Of a DNA stretch of 64,000 nucleotides, positions 42,072 to 51,175 are shown one piece after another. The stretch comes from Niabella beijingensis (lineage in GTDB: Bacteria > Bacteroidota > Bacteroidia > Chitinophagales > Chitinophagaceae). How positions within the stretch are numbered: position 1 is the first letter of the stretch; every line of letters begins with the position of its first letter. Below the pieces are notes generated by a model. The model saw nothing but the letters and a program-made list of their open reading frames with translations. It ran no database searches and was not told where the DNA came from. Made by a program: the position numbers and the translations under genes. Location of the stretch: contig NZ_JAIQDI010000002.1 in assembly GCF_020034665.1 (NCBI RefSeq), forward strand, positions 2,356,001 through 2,420,000, read 5' to 3'.

Positions 42072-44048
42072 TTACTTCGCATTCCGGGTCACGCCTTCCC
42101 ATCGGTCCGTACGGAACGGAGCAGCCGGAAGCCCTGCACTGTTCACAAGATTCGCTTCGGGGTTATCCCCCCAGGCATAACGCACTGCCACAGGCTGTTT
42201 TACGGCAGCAGCAGTTACAATAATGGTGTTGCCTTTAACGACCGCATCCGCCCAGTGGAACTGCTGATCGGTTCCGGCAATTGCAAAACCGGTCAGCTTT
42301 TCACCGGCCGCTTTCATTCCGGCAGCATGGTCGAATGTCAGTATAATCTGCCCGTTGTTTATTTGCTGTGATTTATAAAGGGGACCTGAATACTCCACCT
42401 TCTTTTTGTAATCCTTATTCAGTGCGATCAACGCCAGCCTTCTTCCTACCTCCTGTTTGTTCTTTGGATGGATATCCCCAGCATCGCCGATATCAATAAT
42501 GGTGGCCATGCCGGTATGCGGCAGACCGGTGGTCATCAGCTGCGCCTCCCGCAGCTCTGCCCATGCAGATGCGGCCGGTGTTTCAGAACGTTTCATAAAA
42601 TTAGCCAGCTGCACAAAATAGAATGGAAAATCACCGGAGGAAAATTTTGACCTCCAGTCCCTGATCATTGCCGGAAAGAGCTGCCGGTACTGGTAGGCCC
42701 TTCCGGCATTGGATTCCCCCTGGTACCAGATAGCACCTTTTATGGTATAATTAATAATGGGATAGATCATGGCATTGTACAGGACGGTCGGACGATTGGG
42801 ATTCTCCGGGTTCTCGGGTGCCGGCGGCAGGTCGGTTAATGCAAAGGATGTTTTATACTGCCAGTTGCCCGAAAGCGCTACCTTTTGTCCGGTGCCGTTC
42901 TTAATAAAAAGCTGCGCTGCATTTCCATATATACCTCCTCCGTTACCATTGTCTGTCACCCGCACGGTCAGCTCATTTTCTCCTTTTCTGATCAGCCCTG
43001 CCGGGATCGTATAGACCCGTTCTTTATTCCAGCCTTCGGTGGCACCGATCTGTTCCCCGTTAAACCAGGTAATATCGTCATCATCAACCGGACCGAGGCT
43101 AAGGGTGAGATCGCCCGCCTGCCAGTTGTCCGGGATCGTGATCTTCCGTTTGAACCAGATCACACCGTCAAAGCCAGGCAACCCGTTATCTTCCACCAGT
43201 CCGGGAAGCTGCATCTGCTTCCAGTCTGCCGTATTCAGACCGGCAGCAGCCCAAACGGCCTTCCCGTTCTGCATTCCCTTATCCGCAGCCTGCTTTTTTG
43301 CATTCCATTCTGCCATCAACCCTTCAAAGGCTGCTTTATCTGTTTTGGGCGTCGCTTTTATCTTCGCCGCAGCGGCAGCAAAATCGGGAAGCTGCTGAAG
43401 GGTTTCATAACTGGTCCAGGCTTCTGCAATGGTACCGCCCCAGGAACTATGTATGAGCCCGATAGGGATCTTTGTCTTTTCATAGATCTCGCGTGCAAAA
43501 AAATACGCCACCGAAGAGAACTCTGCAACCGTGGCAGGTGTACAAATATCCCAGCCATTATTACGAACCTCAAGTTCTTTTTGCGGCTGATTGGCCGTAA
43601 CATGGGTTGCCTGCAATAAACGAATGGACGGATGATCCGCGTTGGAGATTTCTTCTTCATAGTTTAGGATCTTTCCCCAACCGGCCAGCGGCATTTCCAT
43701 ATTGGACTGACCGGAGCACAACCATACATCGCCGACCAGTACATTTTCAAGCGTAATGGTATTGTCTTCCGCAATGGTGATTACATACGGGCCTCCATAG
43801 GAAGCCGTCTTTACCTTTACCTTCCAATTCCCCTCGCTATCAGCCTTTGCGAGATAGGTTTTTTTATCCCAGGAGGTCTGTACAGTAACGGTCTTTCCCG
43901 CACCGGCAGTACCCCAGAGCGCCGGGGTGGCCTTCTGCTGCAACACCATGTTATTGCTGATAACCGCCGGCAGCCTTACCGTGGCGGTTAGTTTTCCGGC
44001 GATGCCGGTCATAAGAAAAATCAACAGCAGGAATCGGCAAGACTTCAT
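42072..44048 (-). CDS. Sialate O-acetylesterase family protein
   Basis: A 658-residue secreted esterase with a signal peptide. SGNH-type block I reads CSGQSNMEMPL with the nucleophile Ser; the second block is IWYQGESNAGRAYQYR, and DIHPKNKQEVGRR supplies the Asp-His pair. A beta-sandwich domain interrupts the catalytic fold at about residues 270-400 (galactose-binding-like). Such proteins remove O-acetyl groups from sialic acids or plant glycans such as xylan or pectin. Confidence 0.9.
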   Translation of the reverse strand: MKSCRFLLLIFLMTGIAGKLTATVRLPAVISNNMVLQQKATPALWGTAGAGKTVTVQTSWDKKTYLAKADSEGNWKVKVKTASYGGPYVITIAEDNTITLENVLVGDVWLCSGQSNMEMPLAGWGKILNYEEEISNADHPSIRLLQATHVTANQPQKELEVRNNGWDICTPATVAEFSSVAYFFAREIYEKTKIPIGLIHSSWGGTIAEAWTSYETLQQLPDFAAAAAKIKATPKTDKAAFEGLMAEWNAKKQAADKGMQNGKAVWAAAGLNTADWKQMQLPGLVEDNGLPGFDGVIWFKRKITIPDNWQAGDLTLSLGPVDDDDITWFNGEQIGATEGWNKERVYTIPAGLIRKGENELTVRVTDNGNGGGIYGNAAQLFIKNGTGQKVALSGNWQYKTSFALTDLPPAPENPENPNRPTVLYNAMIYPIINYTIKGAIWYQGESNAGRAYQYRQLFPAMIRDWRSKFSSGDFPFYFVQLANFMKRSETPAASAWAELREAQLMTTGLPHTGMATIIDIGDAGDIHPKNKQEVGRRLALIALNKDYKKKVEYSGPLYKSQQINNGQIILTFDHAAGMKAAGEKLTGFAIAGTDQQFHWADAVVKGNTIIVTAAAVKQPVAVRYAWGDNPEANLVNSAGLPAAPFRTDRWEGVTRNAK

Positions 44049-44154
44049 ATGATCGTTTTTAGGGTCACTAAATTACAGATAATCTGCCGACCGGGCAAGC
44101 CGCTTAAAACGGCGTAAAGCCGTATTCCCTTTTTTATGATGTGCTGCAATAAAA

Positions 44155-44172
44155 AAAGCCCCGGAGGGCTTT
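44155..44172 (-). terminator. Terminator overlapping the L,D-transpeptidase stop
   Basis: AAAGCCC and GGGCTTT pair with loop CGGA; on the minus strand seven T follow. The stem's first two bases lie in the stop codon of the gene. Confidence 0.85.
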
Positions 44173-44956
44173 AAGAAATCGTATTGTTTATCTGCAGCGG
44201 TAACCGCAGGGGATTATCCAAAAGATAATTTAAGGACGGCTGATAACTGCTGTTATAAATAAAAAGTACCGACCCCTCTTTTATAGCATCAATGATGGGG
44301 CGGGTAAGCTCCACCGGCACAGCGGGACACCCGAAACTCCTGCCCAGGTAGCCCAGTTCATCAATACTGGCCTGACTTACATACCGGGCACCGTGCAGCA
44401 CGATGGCCCGTTGCATGGCCCTGTCGTTGATACCGGATTCCATCCCCTTCAGCTTCAGCGAATAACCATTACCACCATAATAGGGCGCATCCGTAAGATA
44501 AAAGCCCAGGCTGCTTTTATTGGACGACATCCGGTTGCTGAAGGAGGTGGCCATTAATGCCCCGGAATTCCTTCCGTGCGCCGCCCATGTATTGAAGAGG
44601 ACCCGGTAGTTCTTAACATCCAGGATGTACATTCGCTTGCTCGTGCTGGGCTGGTCAAAATCGACGATCGTAATAATGGAGTCATTTTGTACAGTCCCTT
44701 CTGCTTTCAGTTCTTCCAGGCCATCCAGTGCATACGTAAATGCTTTTTCCGACAAGCCTTTCAGATCCAGGTGCAGGCTATCATATAACAGCATATGCCG
44801 GTCCATTCCCCATCCGAATGACAGTCCATACAGGGAGAAAAAACCTGTTTCTTCTTTAGCCGGTGCGGCAGCAGGCGCCTTCCATGACATTGTTGTCAGC
44901 GCGATCAGCAATATGGCCAGTCCTCCTGCTATCTTTTTTACAAAAAGTCTCATCAT
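44171..44956 (-). CDS. Murein L,D-transpeptidase catalytic domain protein
   Basis: A 261-residue protein of the YkuD_2 type with an N-terminal membrane segment or signal peptide. The catalytic block is IVLHGARYVSQ followed by GRSFGCPAVP, with the Cys nucleophile and the upstream His. Such enzymes form 3-3 peptidoglycan cross-links or attach lipoproteins; this subgroup is poorly characterised. It may start at 44956 or 44953. It is monocistronic. Confidence 0.88.
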   Translation of the reverse strand: MMRLFVKKIAGGLAILLIALTTMSWKAPAAAPAKEETGFFSLYGLSFGWGMDRHMLLYDSLHLDLKGLSEKAFTYALDGLEELKAEGTVQNDSIITIVDFDQPSTSKRMYILDVKNYRVLFNTWAAHGRNSGALMATSFSNRMSSNKSSLGFYLTDAPYYGGNGYSLKLKGMESGINDRAMQRAIVLHGARYVSQASIDELGYLGRSFGCPAVPVELTRPIIDAIKEGSVLFIYNSSYQPSLNYLLDNPLRLPLQINNTIS

Positions 44957-45180
44957 TAAAAAAAACTCTTTTTTAATTTTAAAAAACAGACTAAGATTTA
45001 AATTGATTCGGATTGAATCCTATGGCGGGTGCATCACCCGGTGTTCAGGGAGCTGTCAATATACCCGTTAAGCGCATTGTTTCCTCCACAAACAGTTGCA
45101 AAGCTACAACAGAAAGCCGGTTTTTCTGTTACGAAAAGCTTAAATAAAATATTTAATATAATCCAATTTATATATTTCTA

Positions 45181-46365
45181 CTATTCAATCCCTAATACTT
45201 CCTTCGCCAGCCGGATCATCCCGGGATCACCGGTATGTTTTCCCGGCTCATCAGAAAGCTTCACAGTAGATACCCAACGTTTGCCGTCAAACTGAACAGC
45301 CGTTAGCTTCATCACAATATTCATTGGCTTTAGTCCTACATCATTGGTAAGATTGGTGCCGATACCAAAGGAAATACCGATCTTTCCCTTGGCGGCATGG
45401 GTGATCTCGGCCACCCTGCCGGTATTCAGCCCGTCGGAAAAAATGATAAATTTATAAGCGGGATTGATACCCAATTTTTTGTAATGGGCAATCACCTTCT
45501 CAGAATAGGCAATCGGATCGCCGCTGTCGTGCCGCACACCGTCAAAAAGTTTGGCAAATTTTTTATCGAACTGCTCAAAGAAAACATCGTTGGTATAGGT
45601 ATCCGACAGGGCAACACCAAGATCGCCGCGGTAAACATCGGTCCAGTGTTCCAGGCTTAATGCATTTGCCATTGTAAATCCGTATTTGGCCGCATGAAAC
45701 ATAAACCATTCATGCGCATGGGTACCGATGGGTTTGGTGCGGGCGCACATGGCCAGGTGTACATTACTCGTTCCCACAAAGCTTTTACCGCCGTGCGCTG
45801 TAAGTGTGTCCACCACGAGTCGTTGCACTTCATAAGAATGCCTGCGGCGCGTACCGAACTCTGCCACGGGTACGTCCAGCTCCTTGTAGATGGTTGTTTT
45901 TTCGATCGTATTCCGGATCACCTGTTCATCGCTGTCCCGCTGCTGGCGGGTAAGCCGGTAATACAATTCGCTGATGAGGAACAGGAGCGGCACTTCCCAG
46001 AGAATGGTACGGAACCAATGCCCTTCCACAGAAACTTCCAGCGCTGTCCCTGTCTGCTCAATACACACTTCTGACGGATCATACCGGTAACCGGCCAGCA
46101 GGTCCAGATAAGCCGCATTCAGATAAGGACAATTCTTTGAGAGATACCGGTGTTCTTCCGGCGCCAGCTTCAGCTCTGCCATCCGGTCCACCAGGTCCCT
46201 TAACGCTGCCCCGAATCCATCGGGAAATTCATGTGCTCCGCGATTGATAAAGGTGTACCGCGCTTTTACATCCGGGAACAATTGTACCACCGCGCATTGC
46301 ATGGTAAACTTATAAAAGTCGTTGTCAAGGATAGACGGCGAAGGGAGCGGCATTTCTGTCTTCAT
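45181..46365 (-). CDS. pncB: Nicotinate phosphoribosyltransferase
   Basis: A 394-residue enzyme of the NAD salvage pathway, joining nicotinate to PRPP with ATP. Motifs include LDNDFYKFTMQ at the N-terminus, GTRRRHSYEVQ, GTSNVHLA, and DGVRHDSGDPIAYSEK, the last binding the phosphoribosyl group. Length is usual. A -7 box is four bases from the start codon. Confidence 0.95.
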   Translation of the reverse strand: MKTEMPLPSPSILDNDFYKFTMQCAVVQLFPDVKARYTFINRGAHEFPDGFGAALRDLVDRMAELKLAPEEHRYLSKNCPYLNAAYLDLLAGYRYDPSEVCIEQTGTALEVSVEGHWFRTILWEVPLLFLISELYYRLTRQQRDSDEQVIRNTIEKTTIYKELDVPVAEFGTRRRHSYEVQRLVVDTLTAHGGKSFVGTSNVHLAMCARTKPIGTHAHEWFMFHAAKYGFTMANALSLEHWTDVYRGDLGVALSDTYTNDVFFEQFDKKFAKLFDGVRHDSGDPIAYSEKVIAHYKKLGINPAYKFIIFSDGLNTGRVAEITHAAKGKIGISFGIGTNLTNDVGLKPMNIVMKLTAVQFDGKRWVSTVKLSDEPGKHTGDPGMIRLAKEVLGIE

Positions 46366-46369
46366 TTTT

Positions 46370-46377
46370 CAAACCTA
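46370..46377 (-). promoter_or_regulatory. -7 box next to the pncB start codon
   Basis: TAGGTTTG on the minus strand matches TAnnTTTG and ends four bases before the ATG at 46365. Confidence 0.5.
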
Positions 46378-46384
46378 CATAAAA

Positions 46385-46525
46385 TTCAGGAGCTATCAGC
46401 TATTAGCTTTCAGCCGGAAAGAGGGGGCGGGGATTTGAGAATTGAGAACTGAGATTTGAGAACTGGGATTTGACTGTTGACGGCTGATCACTGACAGCCG
46501 CTGGCTCATTGCTGATAACATCTTT
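46385..46525. repeat. Intergenic degenerate repeat
   Basis: The gap between divergent pncB and purE holds GAGCTATCAGC, TATTAGCTTTCAGCC, then TTGAGAATTGAGAAC and TGAGATTTGAGAAC in tandem, and GACGGCTGATCACTGACAGC. This is the longest example in the window of the repeat type also found at 6672 and 21650. Confidence 0.5.
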
Positions 46526-46542
46526 TTACCGTTCTTTGCAGT

Positions 46543-47055
46543 ATGGCAATACAGGTAGGCATCATCATGGGCAGCGACAGCGATCTTCCGGTAATCGAAC
46601 CCGCGGCTGCAGTTCTGAAAACATTTGGTATCGATTATGAAATAACAGTCGTTTCCGCACACCGCACGCCCCTGCGCATGGTGAGCTATGCGCAGAAGGC
46701 AAAAGAACGCGGACTGAAAGTGATCATCGCCGGCGCCGGTGGTGCGGCGCACCTGCCGGGTATGGTGGCTTCCATCACCACCCTTCCTGTTATCGGCGTG
46801 CCTGTCAAATCAAGTAATTCGATCGATGGCTGGGATTCGGTACTCAGCATCCTGCAGATGCCAAATGGCGTGCCTGTTGCTACTGTGGCTCTGAACGCCG
46901 CAAAAAACGCCGGCATCCTTGCCGCCCAGATCATCGGCGCTTCCGATGAAGCAGTAAGCAAAAAACTGGCTGCCTATAAAACCGAAATGGAAGCAGAAGT
47001 GCTTCAAAAAGTAGAACGCCTGAAAACCGGCGGACAACCCAACCGGTTCGATTAG
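46543..47055 (+). CDS. purE: 5-(carboxyamino)imidazole ribonucleotide mutase
   Basis: A 170-residue class I PurE of purine synthesis, converting N5-CAIR to CAIR. It has the phosphate loop [14 protein letters not shown] with the key His, and [10 protein letters not shown]. purK is not adjacent. A TTTG motif precedes the start by four bases (GTTCTTTG, an imperfect -7 match). Confidence 0.96.
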   Translation: MAIQVGIIMGSDSDLPVIEPAAAVLKTFGIDYEITVVSAHRTPLRMVSYAQKAKERGLKVIIAGAGGAAHLPGMVASITTLPVIGVPVKSSNSIDGWDSVLSILQMPNGVPVATVALNAAKNAGILAAQIIGASDEAVSKKLAAYKTEMEAEVLQKVERLKTGGQPNRFD

Positions 47056-47071
47056 AGCAACACCGGCATGC

Positions 47072-48676
47072 CTATTTTTCCTGCAAGACGACGAACCGCT
47101 GCTCCAATGCCAATGAATGCCGGTAAAGCGCTGCTATCATTTCTTTACCATATACGGCATAAAAAGGCAGGAAGTTTTCAATACGCTCCTGCAAACTGTT
47201 ATGAGGGAACAACTGATCTTTTAGCTTTCCGGTTTGATTCATAGCCGACTCATGGTTCCGCTTTTCGGCGCGAAGTAATTTTTTTCCGAGTTCAAGAATT
47301 CCTTTTCCGGTCGTTTTTTCAAGGGCTGTAATATGCCGCAATAGTGTTTCATCAACCGGCGCCGCCTGTTTTTTCAGTCCGTTGTACAGTTGCTCCACAT
47401 CCAGCAGGGCTTTCTCCACCCCCAGCTCATGCACGGAATGCCGGGTGATCCAGTCGTTTTTAAGCTGGTGAAGCGTCCGGAATAATTGCAGTGGTTCAAA
47501 TTCCAGTTGCTGCATTAAAGCAGCCTGCTTACTGTTAATGAACAAAAATGAATTCCGTAAAACCAGTAACGGATAAGGCACTCCATACTGTTCAAATATT
47601 TTTTTCAGCTGGATCCAGTAAGCCAGCTCTCCGCCACCGCCTATAAACAAGAGATTGGGCAGGATGAGCTCCTGGAAAACAGGGCGCAGGATCACATTCG
47701 GGCTGAAGCGTTCGGGATGTTTCTCCAGCTCCTGTAACAATTCTTCTTTTGAAAAAACAAGATGGGTCTCCAATACCTTCCATTGCTCCTCCGACCGTTC
47801 GATCCGGTAACGCCCCTCATCCGTCAGATAGAACAGGTTGATCTCCCGCCCATGCGCCTGTACCCTGTACCCTGCGCCGGCCAGCTGCGCAGCGGTTGCT
47901 TCCACAATAACGGAGGACCGGCTGTTCAGCAATTCGTCTTTAAATAATTCAATTGCCGCAGCTTTAAGCAGGGCGCTGTCGGGGATCACCACTACCAGGC
48001 CGTAAGCCTCAAACAGAAAATTTACCAGCCGGAAAGTAGCTTCCTGTATCGACACTCCCTTCTCATAAAAAGACCGCAGCTGACGGCTGATCTCAGTTCC
48101 GCAGGGCAATACGCCGATCTGGGCTTCTATCCTGCCGAGCAGTTCCAGCAAAGCATCATCAACCTTCATCCGTCCTACAGCACCGGTCTGACGGGTCTGC
48201 CATTCCATTTTTTGCCCGCTGATAAAAAGATGCCCCAGCTCATCCAGGTCGGCGTCCTCGCTTCCCATATAATATACCGGTACAAAATTATATGCCGGGT
48301 ACAATTGCCGGCATTTTTCCGCAAGGCGGATGGCATGCAGGATCTTATAAATAAAGTAAAACGGACCTGTAAACAGGTTGGGCTGGTGCGCCGTGGTGAC
48401 CGTAAACGTCGTTTCCTGTTCTAACAGTTCCAGACTGGTCTTTACGGAGGCAGAAACCGGCACCGATGTATACTGCTGCTGCAATGCGCGGGACAAACGG
48501 GAACGATCCACCCCTCCGGTTTTCTTTCTGTGTTCCAGCGCACGCCCAATGGCGGCATCAGAAGGAAATTCGTTGTAAAAAGGGCTTAGTTTTTCATCCT
48601 TATTCAGATAATCCAGCACCAGTTTGCTAAAGAAACCGGTGTTCTCGTAAGAAAAATCTAGGGTCTTACAGTCCAT
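47072..48676 (-). CDS. bshC: Bacillithiol biosynthesis cysteine-adding enzyme BshC
   Basis: A 534-residue enzyme that adds Cys to GlcN-malate to finish the thiol bacillithiol. It shows the family opening SYENTGFFSKLVLDYL, the nucleotide-binding-like VTTAHQPNLFTGPFYFIYKI, and the PVYYMGSEDADLDELGH segment. I take the start at 48676 (MDCKTL); the frame is open to 48715, but the additional residues are not family-like. bshA and bshB are elsewhere. It converges on purE. Confidence 0.94.
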   Translation of the reverse strand: MDCKTLDFSYENTGFFSKLVLDYLNKDEKLSPFYNEFPSDAAIGRALEHRKKTGGVDRSRLSRALQQQYTSVPVSASVKTSLELLEQETTFTVTTAHQPNLFTGPFYFIYKILHAIRLAEKCRQLYPAYNFVPVYYMGSEDADLDELGHLFISGQKMEWQTRQTGAVGRMKVDDALLELLGRIEAQIGVLPCGTEISRQLRSFYEKGVSIQEATFRLVNFLFEAYGLVVVIPDSALLKAAAIELFKDELLNSRSSVIVEATAAQLAGAGYRVQAHGREINLFYLTDEGRYRIERSEEQWKVLETHLVFSKEELLQELEKHPERFSPNVILRPVFQELILPNLLFIGGGGELAYWIQLKKIFEQYGVPYPLLVLRNSFLFINSKQAALMQQLEFEPLQLFRTLHQLKNDWITRHSVHELGVEKALLDVEQLYNGLKKQAAPVDETLLRHITALEKTTGKGILELGKKLLRAEKRNHESAMNQTGKLKDQLFPHNSLQERIENFLPFYAVYGKEMIAALYRHSLALEQRFVVLQEK

Positions 48677-48746
48677 ACATTGATATTGCAATCCAAAATG
48701 AAAATACAATAACATTTTTAAAGTGAAATAGTTTTATTTTTAGCCA

Positions 48747-49580
48747 ATGATCATCTTAATACAGTGTCCGGACCAGGTGGGGCTTGTAGCCGTTGTTTCC
48801 CGGGTAATGGCAGATGCCGGTCTTAACATCATCTCCATGCGGGAATATGTGAATGTGGAAGTCGACCGCTTTTACCTGCGTCTTGAGATCGCTGACGGGG
48901 ATGCGCAGGCCGCTGGCGTTAAAGAACAGCTCAGAAGGGTATTACCGCAAAACAGCACCATTGTCATCCATACCGCTCCCAAAAAAAAGGTTGCAGTTCT
49001 TGTAACTAAGGAATACCACTGCCTGGGTGATATCCTGCTGCGGAATTATTTCAACACATTGGGGGCTTCCGTGGAATGTGTGATCGGCAATCATGAGACC
49101 CTGCGGTCGCTTACCGAAAAATTCGATATCCCCTTTCATTATATCGATCACACCAGCCGTTCAAAAGCAGCGTTTGAAGAAACATTGCTGACAGCACTGA
49201 ACGCCTATACATTTGACTATATCATCCTGGCAAAATTCATGCGGATCCTGTCCTCCGGCTTTGTGGCCGCCTACCCGCACCGCATCATCAATATCCACCA
49301 CTCTTTCCTGCCCGCCTTTGTAGGTGCCAGCCCTTACCGGCAGGCACATGAGCGCGGTGTAAAACTTATTGGTGCTACTGCCCATTTTGTTACGGATGTA
49401 CTGGATGAAGGCCCCATCATCGCCCAGCAGATCATACCCGTCAATCACTCCCATTCGGTAAGGGATATGGTAACACTGGGTAAAGAGGTAGAAGAAGCAG
49501 TACTGGCCCGGGCCCTTCAGCTGGTATTGCAGGATCGTGTCATTGTGGATGGCAACAAAACCGTAGTGTTTGAAAATTAA
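48747..49580 (+). CDS. purU: Formyltetrahydrofolate deformylase
   Basis: A 277-residue enzyme that hydrolyses 10-formyl-THF to THF and formate, balancing one-carbon units and feeding formate to purine synthesis. Residues 1-75 are an ACT-type domain (CPDQVGLVAVVSRVMADAGL). The catalytic formyl-transferase domain has NIHHSFLPAFVGASPY and TDVLDEGPII, with the His/Asp residues of hydrolysis. Confidence 0.95.
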   Translation: MIILIQCPDQVGLVAVVSRVMADAGLNIISMREYVNVEVDRFYLRLEIADGDAQAAGVKEQLRRVLPQNSTIVIHTAPKKKVAVLVTKEYHCLGDILLRNYFNTLGASVECVIGNHETLRSLTEKFDIPFHYIDHTSRSKAAFEETLLTALNAYTFDYIILAKFMRILSSGFVAAYPHRIINIHHSFLPAFVGASPYRQAHERGVKLIGATAHFVTDVLDEGPIIAQQIIPVNHSHSVRDMVTLGKEVEEAVLARALQLVLQDRVIVDGNKTVVFEN

Positions 49581-49582
49581 AA

Positions 49583-49602
49583 AACCCGCTTTACAGCGGG
49601 TT
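49583..49602 (-). terminator. Terminator between purU and the GlsB-type gene
   Basis: AACCCGCT and AGCGGGTT pair with loop TTAC, three bases after the purU stop. The minus strand has the better T run, so it serves the convergent membrane-protein gene as well. Confidence 0.85.
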
Positions 49603-49627
49603 GAAATTATATGCAGACGATTGCAGG

Positions 49628-49891
49628 TCAGACGCCTTTCTTCCGGGTGATCATCCCGTACAACCACAATAAAATAACGGCTCCCAAAATAGCAAATGCA
49701 AAGCCTTTAAACGACCAGTTCCCGTTAATAGGAATGCCCAGCACCTGTGTTCCGATCCATCCGCCCACAAAGGCCCCGGCAATACCTATAATAATAGTCA
49801 CGATCCATCCACCGGGATCTTTGCCCGGGTGTAAGGCTTTAGCAATAGCACCTGCTATCAATCCAAAAATGATCCAAGATAAAATACCCAT
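49628..49891 (-). CDS. GlsB/YeaQ/YmgE-family stress response membrane protein
   Basis: An 87-residue membrane protein with about three glycine-rich helices. It has the family features WIIFGLIAGAIAKALHPG, GIAGAFVGGWIGTQV and a terminal helix. These small proteins are induced by envelope or acid stress in many bacteria; the exact role is unknown. It stands alone between purU and the aromatic operon. Confidence 0.9.
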   Translation of the reverse strand: MGILSWIIFGLIAGAIAKALHPGKDPGGWIVTIIIGIAGAFVGGWIGTQVLGIPINGNWSFKGFAFAILGAVILLWLYGMITRKKGV

Positions 49892-49999
49892 AGTTTTTCA
49901 GTTTAACAAGTGAATAAAGTTTTCGTCACTTTAAAGTTAATACAAAAAAACATGCCAAAAAATAATTTAGCGTTAAGGAACGGGGTCTTTATCAACAGC

Positions 50000-50998
50000 T
50001 TAGGATTTGACAACCCGGCTGATCCGGTCTTCCAGCAGCATCAGGTCCGCCAGGGCTATCGCTGTAACAGCCTCTACAATCACCGGTGCACGCAGTGCCA
50101 CACAAAGATCGTGACGCCCTTTTACTGAAAAATCCTCCATCTGGCCGGTCTCCCAGTTGAGGCTGTGCTGCGGCTTTGGCGTAGAAGCTGTGGGCTTGAT
50201 GGCGATCCGGAATACCAGTTCATTCCCGTTGGTGATGCCGCCAACAATTCCGCCGGCATTATTGGTAGCGGTTTTACCTTCCATATTTTCGATAGGATCA
50301 TTGTGCTGCGAACCAAACATTTTTGCTGCGGCAAAACCCGCACCGAACTCCACCCCTTTTACAGCCGGAATGGTGAACAGCAGGTGGGCCAGCACCGATT
50401 CCACCGAATCAAAATACGGCTCTCCCAGTCCTACGGGAAGCCCTGTTACGCGGCATTCAATGAGTCCGCCGACCGAGTCCTTGGCATCGATGGCTTTTTG
50501 CAGGCCCCGCTCCGGGTCGGGATCGCCGCCGATCTCGGTGATCCGGGCTTCGATAGTGATTCCGGCCAGCAGTTTTTTTGCGATGACTCCCGCAGCCACC
50601 AATCCTGTTGTAAGACGGGCGCTGAAATGTCCTCCCCCCCTGTAATCTTCAAACCCGCCAAATTTTTTATGCGCCACAAAATCCGCATGCCCCGGCCGCG
50701 GAAAACTCCGCAGTTTTTCATAATCCCCGCTGCGGGTATTTTTATTTTCAAAATAGATCATCACCGGGAACCCTGTGGTCATGCCATTAAAGACACCGCT
50801 TTTGAATAGGGGGATATCATCTTCCTTCCGGGGAGTAGCCCCTTTTTGTGTACCTCCTTTCCGGCGCTCCATATCCGGCAGAAAATCCTCCACCGGCACG
50901 GCCAGTCCCGCAGGCACCCCGTCCAGCACCACTCCCACGCATTCCCCATGTGATTCTCCGAATATCTGTACCCGGAATAATTGTCCGAACGTGTTCAT
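50000..50998 (-). CDS. aroC: Chorismate synthase
   Basis: A 332-residue FMN-dependent enzyme and last step of the shikimate pathway, converting EPSP to chorismate. Signatures are the N-terminal FGESHG, RPGHADF, and GGGHFSARLT. The start at 50998 (MNTFGQLF) is family-typical; 51007 is also in frame. It is the final gene of the aromatic operon, 177 bases after aroA, so it might also have a promoter of its own, though I found none. Confidence 0.96.
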   Translation of the reverse strand: MNTFGQLFRVQIFGESHGECVGVVLDGVPAGLAVPVEDFLPDMERRKGGTQKGATPRKEDDIPLFKSGVFNGMTTGFPVMIYFENKNTRSGDYEKLRSFPRPGHADFVAHKKFGGFEDYRGGGHFSARLTTGLVAAGVIAKKLLAGITIEARITEIGGDPDPERGLQKAIDAKDSVGGLIECRVTGLPVGLGEPYFDSVESVLAHLLFTIPAVKGVEFGAGFAAAKMFGSQHNDPIENMEGKTATNNAGGIVGGITNGNELVFRIAIKPTASTPKPQHSLNWETGQMEDFSVKGRHDLCVALRAPVIVEAVTAIALADLMLLEDRISRVVKS

Positions 50999-51175
50999 TA
51001 TTATCAATATTTTTAGTCAAAAAAATACCCGCTCATAGTTCATCCGGATCTGAATCAGTTACTCTGGCGGATCTGAACCCGGGTTGATTAGCGGGAGAGA
51101 AAGTAAAAAATGAAATGAGCATCCCCTTATAAAACGGTCATCGTTCACGACCCGCATCCCACCGCACAAACCTAA

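Noticed and set aside
42885..43619. A 244-codon frame antisense to the sialate O-acetylesterase gene
   Set aside because: It is a shadow of a clear coding region with catalytic motifs on the other strand.
46396..46752. A minus-strand frame covering the purE start and the gap repeat
   Set aside because: The repeat text creates the open frame; it is antisense to purE.
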